Assembly: GCA_018398765.1 (NCBI GenBank)
Contig: JAHBMJ010000547.1
Span: 2,501 to 35,000, forward strand
Source: Chromera velia
Taxonomy: Eukaryota; Sar; Chromeraceae
Reading direction: 5' to 3'
Length of the DNA: 32,500 nucleotides
The position numbers and the translations under genes were made by a program. The notes beneath the pieces were generated by a model. The model was not told the DNA's origin. It did not search any database and saw nothing but the letters and a program-made list of their open reading frames with translations. Below, in pieces: positions 10,343 through 20,460 of this stretch (the first letter of the stretch is position 1; every line of letters begins with the position of its first letter).

Positions 10343-10837
10343 TATATCTTTCTTCTTCTTCTCCCTCCTTTTCTTCATGAACACAACAGACAAAAAGAAA
10401 GAAAGAACAAAGACAAAAGAACAGCACCAACAATCAAACAGCGTGGGCAGGGGGCCCGAAAGCTGAGAGTTAAGCGCTCCACCTCCCGACAGACTTTCAC
10501 GTGATCACTGGTTTCACACGCTACTCCTCTGCTGCTTCCACTCAAGACAAGGAAGAGAAACAAATACAGGACAAGAAAACTTAACAAATAAAAAAGGAAA
10601 AAGAAAAAAAGAAAAAAGACAAAAAGAAAACTGCACGTGGGGACCGGCACCGTCATGGTCTTTAGACAGGGGTGGGGGGGTGGGGGGGCGTCCCTGCGGA
10701 GGGGGATTCTTCTGATGCTGTGTCTTCGTATCTTGCGGGAGGACTCTTTCGGCGGTAACGAAACTCTCAAAGTCCCATACCGAAAGAGCGACGGTGCTGG
10801 TGGGGCCGGAAACCTTCTCCAGAACCTCTTCTCTCTC
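10021..10837. other. Non-coding spacer with (CA)n-(GACA)n microsatellite
   Basis: (CA)n at 10277-10309 runs into (GACA)n up to 10342. The rest holds A-rich purine tracts (10385-10420, 10555-10630) and no supported gene; it is the 3' flank of the zinc-finger exon on the minus strand. Confidence 0.55.
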
Positions 10838-11420
10838 TCAGGATTCCTGTTCTGAAGGGGACGGGTTTTGATGCTCTTGGTCATGCGTGGAAGCTCGGTT
10901 GGGGATGTCGCTAGAAGCAGAAGCAGAAGCCGAGGCGGAATTGGGTTCTGCGGCTGGGGCGGAGACGGGGGCTGGCATGGGATCGGGGGCGGCGGCTGCA
11001 TCTGGCTCTGGCTGGTTCTCTTCTGTTCGGTGCAGCCTTCTTGATTTTCCTGGTGACGACCTTCTCCAGGGGGGTTGCGATAATGGTGGGGCTTCAGGGG
11101 GAGGGTCTTCGGGGGAAGCCGGAGGATTCGGCAATGCTGCTGCGATAGCTGAGGAGGAGGAGGACGACGACGAAGAGGAGGAAGAAGAGGGAAGGGAGGA
11201 AGGTGGGAGGGGAGGGTTCGGGTCCGGATTGGAGGACGAAGAAGACTGCGGGGGGGCGGGGGCGGGGGCGAGGGGAGGGGGCTCGTGAAGTACTGCTGCT
11301 GCTTGGATGTTCTCTTTGCACCTCTTCTTTCCGTTGGGGTGGGTTTGGTGGGTCGTCAGACCTCGTTCGCTTGAGAAGGTCGCTTTACATTTTGGACACT
11401 TCCATTCACCGTCATCGTTT
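10838..11420 (-). CDS. Zinc-finger exon with Pro/Ser/Ala-rich tail (C-terminal extension of gene B or separate gene)
   Basis: The frame after an acceptor at AATAG|A reads NDDGEWKCPKCKATF...GLTTHQTH...KKRC: CxxC, 12 residues, then His, with His or Cys completing a C2H2/C2HC finger. About 150 residues of low-complexity Pro/Ser/Ala/Glu sequence follow, including an uninterrupted Ser run, to TGA at 10840-10838. The exon must be entered in phase 2. It lies directly downstream of the methyltransferase exons on the same strand. A splice from CAT|GTGGGT (11612) would keep it in frame with the methyltransferase, whereas a donor 4 nt further, TGG|GTAAGT, leads to a stop two codons in. It may instead be the last exon of a separate gene whose 5' exons I cannot find. 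Confidence 0.5.
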
Positions 11421-11632
11421 CTATTGTGGGCCGACAGACAGACAGACAGACAGACAGAAACACACAACACGAGCCACTGTACGCTCGCGGTTCCTTCACG
11501 CCCTTTTCTCTTGACAAATCCCACGCGCTCATATACGATCATGAACCCAGGCACAGCATTCTCACGTCTTCGCATGCATGCAGAATAATTCTGTAAAGCA
11601 ACACTTACCCACATGCTCAGACACTTCTTTCT

Positions 11633-14249
11633 TCAGTCTGATCCACCAACCGACCGACGGACCTTCGGGAACTTGGGTTGCCTCATTTCGCAGAGCAGTT
11701 GGAGTCCCGCCTTCTTGATCAACACCCGGTAGTGCTCATCAGTTCTGCACCAGAAGGAGAGAAAGAAAAGAGACTCAAAGGATCGAGCTCAGAGAGAAGG
11801 GCGGAAATACCGTCCAAACCAGAGCTGAGAGGAAAGAAGGTGAATGGGGCGTGTCAAGTCAAATGAATTGAAAGACCTGCAGGAGCGGCACCAACCAGTC
11901 GAGAGAGAGAGAGCCTGAGAGACTTGACAGTTTTCCGGGCAAATGCTCTCGCTGTTTGCTGCCTGTGTACCGTGTCCGTGTAACCTGGTTCCCCCCCCTT
12001 TTGTTCGTCTTTCTCCTCTCCTCCGCCTGGATCCATGCTGACCTACCTACCTCATGATGGAGTTGTCGTCCTTGTCGATGTGGAATTTGCCGTCCACCCC
12101 GACCACTACATTCTCCTTCAAACAAATGACACCCTGAAGAAATGGGGGGGGGGCAATGAATCAGATACTACCACGAGGGAACAGTTGAAGAGGTCGAAAA
12201 GAGGCAAGAAGAAAACCGGGAGACAGGAAAGAAAGGGACAAATCGGGAAGACAAAGACAAGAAGACAGAGAGGGGGGTCGGAGGGAGGGAGAGAGGAGGG
12301 TACTCATTGAGAGGCACCCATGCAGGCCGGGAATTGCTGACAACACAAACGCTCCATGGAAAAGAAAGAGGGAACAAGACACTACAAACCTCCGCCTGTC
12401 TCTGTCTCTCCTTTCTTCTTTTTTCCTTTCTGCCTTTCTGTCTCAAGCCTCCACTTGATCTTTCGATGGCAAGAAAGAAAGAGTGCATAGGCGGAACGAA
12501 CGAAAAGTCAGAAGACGGTCAAGTCAGTGAATCTGTCAGGAAATGAATTGTCCTTTTCTTTTCTTTCTTTCTTTCTTTCTTTCTTTCTGTCTGTCTGTCT
12601 GTCTGCTCGCTCGACTAGCTGCCTGCCTGCGTGCCTGCCTGCAGGGCCTGACTGACGTTGGGTTTGAGAGCCCTCTTGCATCTCTTCAAGAACGAGTCGA
12701 GATCCGGGTCCGTCAAGTAGAGAGCAACCTGGAAGGAAGGAAGGAAGGAAGGAAGGAAGACAGGAAGGAAGGGAAGGAAGGAAGGAAGGAAGGAAGGAAG
12801 ACAGGAAGGAAGGGAAGGAAGGAAGGAAGGAAGGAAGGAAGGAAGAAGGAAGGAAGGAAGGAAGGAAGGAAGAAGGAAGGAAGGAAGGAAGGAAGAAAGG
12901 AAGGACTCCAGTATCATCCAAACGCACCTAGAAGTTCAGACAGACAAGGAGCCTGATTTCTGATTAGCAACGAACAGATCGAATGAACGATCTTGAAGTT
13001 GAGAAGACCTATAGAAAAAAAAGAACACTGACAGATAAGGAAGCTCCACTTTTTATCGTCCTCTACCCCCTCGTCAATCCTCTCCAGCCTTTCGGTGGAG
13101 CTTCCTTCTAAACTCGGGTGGCTTCATGAAATAAATTCATTGTGACGTTGCATGGTTAGTCAACTCATGTCCTAGACTGAAGAAAAGAAAAATGCTTGGT
13201 CGGTCTCGTTTCTCTCTGTATTGTCTGTCTGTCTGTCAACATTTCTGACCCACCCCTTGGATTCAGGACGAGTGACGTTGAAATTAAAATGAAGAATCGA
13301 TGCATACCGAATGAAGGAAATCAATCTGACCCAAAACCCAACCCACCCACTGACCCATTGGATCCAGATAACGTCATAGCGGTCAGGAATGGGGTCAAAA
13401 TCCTGAAGTCCTACGCAGATGAATCTGCTTGCAGAAAGACACAGAAAGGAAATTGAATTGAGGTGGTGAAGCAATATGGTGTTCGAGCAACAGAGGAGAT
13501 CTCTCTAGCGCCGTAGAAAAAAAAAATGTATTTGAAGAAGTCCGTCATCTCAGGAGCTCGAAGACCTGCAGGAAAGTGGAGAGAGGACCGCAAACGGCGC
13601 AACACGGAGGAAGGACGGCAGAACATAACGGCGCGGCCTCAGCATTTAATTGCCAAAGAGAGAGACGGAATCACCGAGGGCGGCCTTCCTCTTCCTTGCA
13701 ATGCACTCCTTCCATAGACCGCACTTGGATGGCAACTGTAGCAGATTCACACACGCCCAAACACATCCAGCTAGAGAGAAAGAGGAAGACACTCGCAGAG
13801 AGAGAGTCTGCTGACTCCTTTGCACGGTCGCTCTGCACAAAGTCCTTTGCCTTCCTCAAATATTTCTCACAGGGCTCCACAAGGTCCACCTGCACACAGA
13901 CAGACTATGTGTTTCTTCTTCTTCTCCCTCCTTTTCTTCATGCAGACAGACAGACAGGCAGGCAGGCAGACAGTCGAAAGAGAAAGTCACTCACAGGCAG
14001 GCAGGCATCATCGGTTGGTTGGGTGCACCTGTGCCACAGCCAGAGAGCTTTGTTGACTTGATTGAAGACGGGGAGGGAGGGACCCCCCACACCTTCCTTC
14101 GTGGCTTGAGAGAGGGAGGGCAAAAGAAGGGCCCCCCGCAAAACTCCAATTCTGTCGCAGACCCTCGTCCTGGCGATCACCAGAACCAGCTCAAGAAAAG
14201 ACCTACTAGTCGACCCCCCTTCTTTTTCGTTGTCCCTTTGAAACAATGC

Positions 14250-14287
<38 letters not shown>

Positions 14288-14758
14288 ACTTAGGTCCGCC
14301 CTCCCAGCCCATCATGCCCCCCCAAATCTTTCTTTTTTCAGCACCGGGCTCCTCCCTGTGTGGTGTTCTGGCAGAATCCGCACGCAGAGAGAGAGATTCT
14401 TTCCCTCCCCTTCCTCAATTCCTCTCACCCTCCCTCCACCTGACAAACCTTCTGGAGCTTCGTACACGCTCAGTTTTCTAGAACATCTAGAAGATTGCCT
14501 TTCCCCGTCCGCCATTCTTCTAGCTCACCGTCCCTCCAGCCGACACACAGACAGACCGACAGACAGACAGACAGACAGGCAGACCTTCTGGAAGTGTTTG
14601 AGAAGCAGCCCCTTGGAGACTCGACCGATCCCTGCCCCGCAGTCACATGCGTACTCAAACCCGCAGGGGCCCCCCTTCTCTGCCGGGAGGGCCTTCAGTG
14701 CGTTGAGGAAGTCGGAAGACGCGGCAATGTCCGTGTGGGAGACGACCTCGTAACCTGC

Positions 14759-14793
<35 letters not shown>

Positions 14794-15832
14794 TCGGAAG
14801 CAAGTCAATGAGTCAGCCAGGAGTCCGTGCAGCAACAACTAGTCTTAAACAGGAACATAAACAAAAGGAAGAACCACAGAGACCGAGAGAGCCGAAATGG
14901 ACCCCTACCCTCCTCATGCAGCAACAAATCGAATGGGAAAACTGGAAAGAGAGCCCAGGAAGACTTTTCCAGATTGACAGAAAAGAACAAACCAAAATGC
15001 GGATCGGCTTGGTGAAAGGGTTGATGGAGAAACACGGAAAGGCGAGGAAACGAGAGAACAAAGAAATGAGCAAGATAACACCAAACACACGACAAAATCC
15101 TCATTTTCTCCTCCCGACAGGAGAGTAGGAAAGGGGAGAGGAGGAGCAGCAAGGCCGTCCCACATGCATCCAAAGCCTCCCAAAACGACAACGAAACCGA
15201 TCATAAAGGAACGAACGAAAACCCACCGACCTCCCAAAACCCCATTCACGCTCACTTCCTGATTCTGCAATCAAGGGAGAGAAAACAAGAGGCACAAAAA
15301 TCTTAAGCGCTAAAAACGGGATAGCGAAAAATAAAGAAACACACACACACACACACAGAGAGGGAGAGAGGGAGAGAGGGAGAGAGGGAGGGAGGGAGGG
15401 AGGGAGGGAGGGAGAGAGGGAGAGGGAATGCAGGTAGACCAACAAACCCGTTACTCCTGCTGCTCCTGGGCGTATTCCTTCCGGTGGCTTTAGAGGCAGA
15501 TGTGATCAAAGACAGCTACCAAAAAAGCATTCCAAAAACAACTGCAAGACAAAACCTTCCTGGTCACACACACCCTGTCAACCCGTGCGCACACCAACCT
15601 GCTCACAAAAATCGGACAGGCGAGCTGCCACCACAACAATAACGACAACGCAGGACCCGGCCTCACTTCTCTCTTGCCCCAACAACCCATCCATCCACCA
15701 CATTGAACCGACCTCCCAATAGTCCTCAGCCTTTTTGTACCACTCCGTTCGCTTCTCGCCCTTCTCTCCCAGCTCCTCCTTCCACATTTCCTGAAGATTC
15801 CTGTAAGTGCCACCCAGCGAATTCTCCCCCAT
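11633..15832 (-). CDS. NTMT1: Gene B: protein N-terminal (Xaa-Pro-Lys) alpha-N-methyltransferase
   Basis: SAM-dependent enzyme that methylates the alpha-amino group of Xaa-Pro-Lys N-termini. Minus-strand exons: 15832-15713, 15487-15448, 14754-14585, 13889-13791, 13735-13675, 13424-13355, 12728-12657, 12133-12051, 11744-11663 (or to the TGA at 11633). Family features in order: WYKKAEDYWE (the Trp that packs on SAM), VTGGYEVVSHTDI, DCGAGIGRVSK (SAM motif I), VDLVEP (acidic end of strand 2), GLQDFDPIPDRYDVIWIQW, LTDPDLDSFLKRCKRALKPN, VICLKEN with the catalytic Asn, DDNSIMR with the catalytic Asp, and VLIKKAGLQLL. Phases match at every junction except 13675 to 13424, where an exon is missing from the model (a candidate starts at 13565). 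The stretch between VDLVEP and GLQDF is longer than in animal enzymes. The C terminus after PKFPK is unresolved. The acidic, Lys-rich N terminus may extend upstream of 15832. Confidence 0.88.
12554..12604. repeat. (CTTT)n-(CTGT)n microsatellite in a gene B intron
   Basis: Perfect CTTT repeats pass into GTCT repeats and then a (CTGC)-rich stretch to about 12642. It lies 15 bp beyond the donor of exon 12728-12657. Unlike most intron repeats in the window, it is purine-rich in the transcript sense. Confidence 0.85.
12731..12904. repeat. (GGAA)n microsatellite forming the polypyrimidine tract of a gene B acceptor
   Basis: About forty GGAA units occur with GAAGACAGG and GAAGAA interruptions. In the sense of gene B this is (TTCC)n, and its last unit is followed directly by the acceptor CAG|GTTGCTC at 12728. 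The repeat itself therefore supplies the pyrimidine tract. Confidence 0.9.
14255..14285. repeat. (GA)n microsatellite in a gene B intron
   Basis: A near-perfect GA tract on the plus strand, CT in the transcript sense, in the intron between exons 14754-14585 and 13889-13791. Confidence 0.85.
14545..14793. repeat. Two (CAGA)n tracts bracketing methyltransferase motif-I exon
   Basis: CAGA tracts lie at 14545-14584 and 14758-14793, immediately on both sides of the exon 14754-14585. In the transcript sense they are (TCTG)n: one forms the pyrimidine tract just before the acceptor CTGCAG|GT, and the other starts within the donor AAG|GTCTGCCTGTCTG. Confidence 0.9.
15338..15427. repeat. (CA)n-(GGGA)n compound microsatellite in a gene B intron
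   Basis: CA repeats (15338-15357) are followed by GAGAGG/GGGA tetranucleotide repeats up to 15427. The tract starts 20 bp beyond the donor of the small 40-nt exon 15487-15448. Confidence 0.9.
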
Positions 15833-16789
15833 CGTCTCCCTGTCTAGAGTCCCACTTGCCTCAATGGTTGGAGAGAGTGCAAGACTCTCGGAGAAAGGCG
15901 AACGCTGCCGAGCGAAGCACGCAACCTTGTCAAGATGTGAGCCGCGGACTGCTCTGAAGGCTCGAAATCTGGGAATGAAAGAGTGCAGACGCAGAATGGT
16001 CTCCAGACCGTATTGGCACGAGGCTTCCCCTGGATTCTTTTATCCCTCTCCCGGCAGGGAAGTTATGTATTCGTCGAGTGACTCGCAGTTGTTGATAGCC
16101 ACTGCCACTATGAGTTTGTGGAGGTTTGCAGATCACAGACGTGTGAGTGGCAAGTTTGTAATTATTGATCGAAAATCTCGAGATGAATCGACGAGATCAT
16201 CTGAGGTGTTGCAGATAAATCGTTGCAGTCCAGGGCCGAAGAAGGAGACGGACAAGTGATTCTCGTATATATGATTCTCGTGCTGCATGCATGCATGCAT
16301 GATGGAGACGGCCAGCAGAAAGGGGCCGCGGAGACGGCAATTTAATTCAGAAGACTTGGACAATCTTGGACATGCAGTCACATGGAATGCAGTCCTTGTA
16401 TAGTCCTTGTGCCTGCCTCGGGACGCTTGCATTCATAGTGACTGCGTCACATTCCAGCTTGTCCACGTTGGGCAGGGAGATCGACACGTACGTCGACGAT
16501 AACCGTCTCGATCCTTTCATCCGTGCATCTTTGCGTTCTACAAGATCATGCACTCGATCATCTGCTCTGACAGGCACGACACTGTAGAATCTTTCCCTGC
16601 ACGCCAGTTTTCGAAGAGAGAGTGCCCTAGCTGTATGTGTGAATTTGCGGCAAAACTACAGTGAAGGAAGTTCCTCCGGAAGAGAGAACAGGCTGAGGAC
16701 TCCAAAGGCGGCTGCAGGGGCAGGCGCGATCTGCTGCCTCTCCTTTCCCGTCTATCTTTGGTCTGCCTTCCTTCTCCCAGCACCAAAAG
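15833..16789. other. Shared 5' region between divergent genes B and C
   Basis: Genes B (-) and C (+) point away from each other, so their promoters should lie here. On the minus strand the gene B frame stays open upstream of its first ATG for about 65 codons, to a TAA near 16045, and is rich in Arg (for example IPRFRAFRAVRGSHLDK), so an upstream coding exon is possible. On the plus strand an acceptor-like CTTCTCCCAG (16771-16780) lies just before CACCAAAAG-ATG of gene C, in frame, hinting that gene C may also have an earlier exon. GCATGCATGCATGCATG occurs at about 16285-16301. Confidence 0.5.
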
Positions 16790-19700
16790 ATGAGTGCTGT
16801 TCGCGCGGTTAGCCTCAAAGAGAGACTAGGGACTGCCGACCTCTTCAGACTGCTGTCTCTGGTCTCCGCGTCCGCCCATCTACCCGCAAAGCCGCCCAAT
16901 CTCTGGGAGGCCTACGCAGAGAGGGCCATCGAGCTGGGCCCCGAATTGGACCCCCAGGCCCTCACCAAGCTGCTCTCTTCCTTTGCCAGAGCAGACTTTC
17001 GCCACCGCCCTTTCCTCCAATGTATGTCTGAGAGGATTCTCCGAGACTTGGATTCCTTCTCCCTCTTCTGTCTGACCACCAATCTGCATTCTTTCGCCAG
17101 CCTCTCCTACAGAGACCCCGAATTCCTCTCTGCAGCCACAGATCAAATAGCGACTGTTCTGAGGGACAGAGAGAAGCAGAGACAGAGAAGGGGAGTCAGA
17201 GAAAGGAGAAAGGTGGAGGACAGAGAGGGAGGGGGAGTAGACGCGCGGATGCTGGCCACGATTTCGAATTCCCTTGCCCGACTGGATTTTGAGAGTCGAG
17301 CCCTGATGAATGCAGTGGGTGAGTGCCTCGCTGACATGTTGGACGAGTGCAACGGACAGGACATATCGACCGTTGCCAATGCATTTGCAAGACAGGGCAT
17401 CAGGCACGAGTTTCTCTTCGAACAGTTGGGCCTCGCTGTGAGGAAGAACGCAGAGAAGCTGACTGCAATGGAGATCGCGACCATCTCCAACGCATGGGCG
17501 AAGCTGCGAATAAACGATCCGCCCACAGTTTTCCTTCTGTCGAGTGTTGCCAAGAGGCACATGACGGCATTTACACCGCAGGGATTGGGTATGCTGTGTA
17601 GCGCCATGGCGCGCATGAACTCATCGGAGGTTTCCCTTTTTGACGCGATGGCTCAAGACACTGGAAGGAGACTTGATCAAATGAAGAGAAAGGTTGAAAG
17701 GGAAGGAGACGGAGATGGGGTAGAGGGGTTCTCTTCCGCTTCTGCGTCGTCTCTGTTGATGATTTTGAATGGACTTTCAAGTCAGAAAGGGGAGGGGGGG
17801 GGCTGTCGGTACCTCTTCTTGTTTGAGAAATTTTCGGATCTGTTGGTAGAATCCGGACCGGGAAGGGGAGAGGGTGATTGGAGGCAAGGGGAAGAGATGG
17901 GAAGGAGGGACTTCGGTTTTAAATTTCCGGAAGGCGATGTGGCTGCTGTTTGTCAGATTTTGAGGTGCATGAGTCGAGCGGGAGTGAAGCGTCGAGACGT
18001 GTTTTTGTTTCTTGATGGCGAGCTTGAGAGAATGCTAGGGGGCGGGTTCCATGCGGGAGCGGGTGAGGCAAAAGAGAAAGAGGAATTGGAAAAGGGAGGA
18101 GACAGAGAGGTGAGAGGAGCGAAGTTGAACGGTCGGGATTTTATTGACATTGTTGTAGCGCATCAGAGGTCCGGGGTCCCGGTAAGCGAAAATTTGGGAT
18201 TTATTTTGGAGGACCGAATATCCGATTGGGTTGACCTTGACATGACGGAAAATGAAAGTAGAGTTTTTGGAGGTGCTTTGAAGGGGGGAAAGGGGGGAGT
18301 ATCTCTAGGTCAATTCGTCGGCCAGGGGGTGAGTGGGATATCTGCATTGTCACTTGGGGGTGCAGAATTATGGGTTGGGGTCGGGAGGTCGTTAGAGAGG
18401 CTGTGTTCCTTTCCGTCTGATGAATTTTCGCTTTCACGGGGCAGCAGTCGAATAAAAGAGAGGGAAGGAAGCATTCAGGATCGAAAATGGAAACGTGCAG
18501 AAGAAAGGGAAGGGGGGGGAGTGGAAGAAAGCGGGAGGGGAGGGCGCGAGTCTACCGGAAGGAAGAAAATCCTTTCCTCCGAAGAGCGAAAAAAAAGAAA
18601 TTTCAGCGAGCCGAGAGGATTCCAAAATGAAGCCCAGCCCACCTCCCTCGTCCCGTGGGTGGACTTAATGAAAGCATTGGGGGGGTTTAGACGGGCCGTC
18701 GAGAGGATAGCGAGAGAAAGAAAGAAAGTAAGGCAACTGAAACTTCAAACGGGGGCAGAAAAAGAAAGGGAGGGGTTGAGTGAGGAGGAAGAGACAAGTT
18801 TGTTGCAGAGCCTCGGGAGGACCCACGACTCTCTCCAGGTTGTCTGTGCGAGCCTTGGAGGAGACCAGCTTGCTGCTCAGAACAAGATGATCCTGTCACC
18901 TGAAGGTCAGTCAGACGGACTCTCTCTGCCCCTCGATCAGAAGAGAGGAAGGCAGAGAATGAAGGAAGGCTTCAGCAAGTAAGTAAGTCTGTATGGTCGT
19001 GAGGGCCTGTCTGCATGAATAGAGGAGAGACGATCGACGCACGCAAGGACGCGTCCAAGTACGTAAGTGAGCAACGCACAGTAAGTAAGCGTGCGTCAGT
19101 AAGCAAGTAAGTAAGTAAGTAAGTCTGTATGTTCGTGAGGGCCTGTCTGCATGAATAGAGGAGAGACGAAATTTTGTATGTGTAAAGAAAAGCTGTTTGT
19201 GACTTTCACGAGTCATAACGAAAGAAGCAGCTCTGTTTATCCCGGCCGGGAGAAAAGAGAAGAGAGCAGAGAAGAGAAAAGCAATGCCAGCAGAAAGAGG
19301 AGAAGAGGAGAGAAGAGGAGAAAAGCAATCCCTCACTTAGTTAGTCATGTGACAGAGGAGCAAAGGAATTAACGGTTTGGCGGGTCTTCGCTGCAAGACA
19401 AGTTGGCGATGCAACTCCACCCCAGAAACGCTGGTGTGTGTGTGTGTGTGTGTGTGAGTGTGTGTGCAGACACCATTTCACTTCTTGACGCATTGACGCG
19501 GCCATCCCTTGCTCCCTCGTCGTCTGGCTCTTGTGCTGGCCGGGTGTATGCCCCTAAGAGCAATGTGGGGGAAGGGGACGAAGAGGACGAAGATGGAGAG
19601 GACGCGAGTGGCCCCGTCACCCTCACGGCCAGTGGACGAGAAGAGAATGATGGCTGTCATCTTGCAGTCCCCGAACAGCTCTTTCTGCCCATAGTCCGTC

Positions 19701-20393
19701 GGGCAGTCAGCTTCCTGCGGGCTGGACGGCTGGGGGGTCCTGATTGTGCGTCTCTCTGTCAGAGTCTCGGCATTCTCTGCATCCGCTCTCTCTCTCTGCC
19801 TGCATCTCTGGAGGAGCCGGACGAGATGGGTGGATGGATGGGGGGAGACGGAGACACCGACCCAGCAGCCACAGAAGTGTCTCTTGTTGGGAGTGGATGG
19901 GTGTATACGTCTCTTGTGAGGGAGGCAGTGCGGGCCTTCAGCTGGCTGGACCCGCTCTCTCTCGATTCATCTCATCTTCTGATGCAAGCAGAAGCCGGAG
20001 GGGGGGCTCGGGGCGCGGTGAACCGGGGTCCGCTCGGTCTTTTGCGTTTGAACTTCAGTCAGTGCGCGTCAATTTTGAAGGGTCTCAAGGCTGTGGCTTT
20101 CTCGTTGGTGGATGGCGACGCTGTCCGGCGAATTGCGGCGGCAGCGTGCGAGAGGGCGCTGGAGGAGCATGAAGGAAGAGGCCCAGGAGAATGCGCGGTG
20201 GGTGAGGGCCCGGCGTGCAGTGCAGAACTGGGGAAAGGAGGGGAAAGGGTGTTGATTGGACATGCGGATAGTCAGGCAGGATTTGTAAGCTCTGTAGTCA
20301 GAAAAGTCACGCGCATCCACGCAGATCAACGCACAGATATACTCGCACACAGAAACAATTGAAACCCCTTCTCCTCTTTCTTCCGTCCCTCTG

Positions 20394-20460
<67 letters not shown>

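Noticed and set aside
10887..11288. Glu/Gly-rich plus-strand frame of 133 codons
   Set aside because: Opposite strand of the Ser/Pro-rich tail of the zinc-finger exon; a mirror effect of low complexity.
15807..16259. Plus-strand frame of 150 codons
   Set aside because: Overlaps exon 1 of the methyltransferase on the other strand, has no recognisable domain, and is interrupted by no splice-consistent neighbours.
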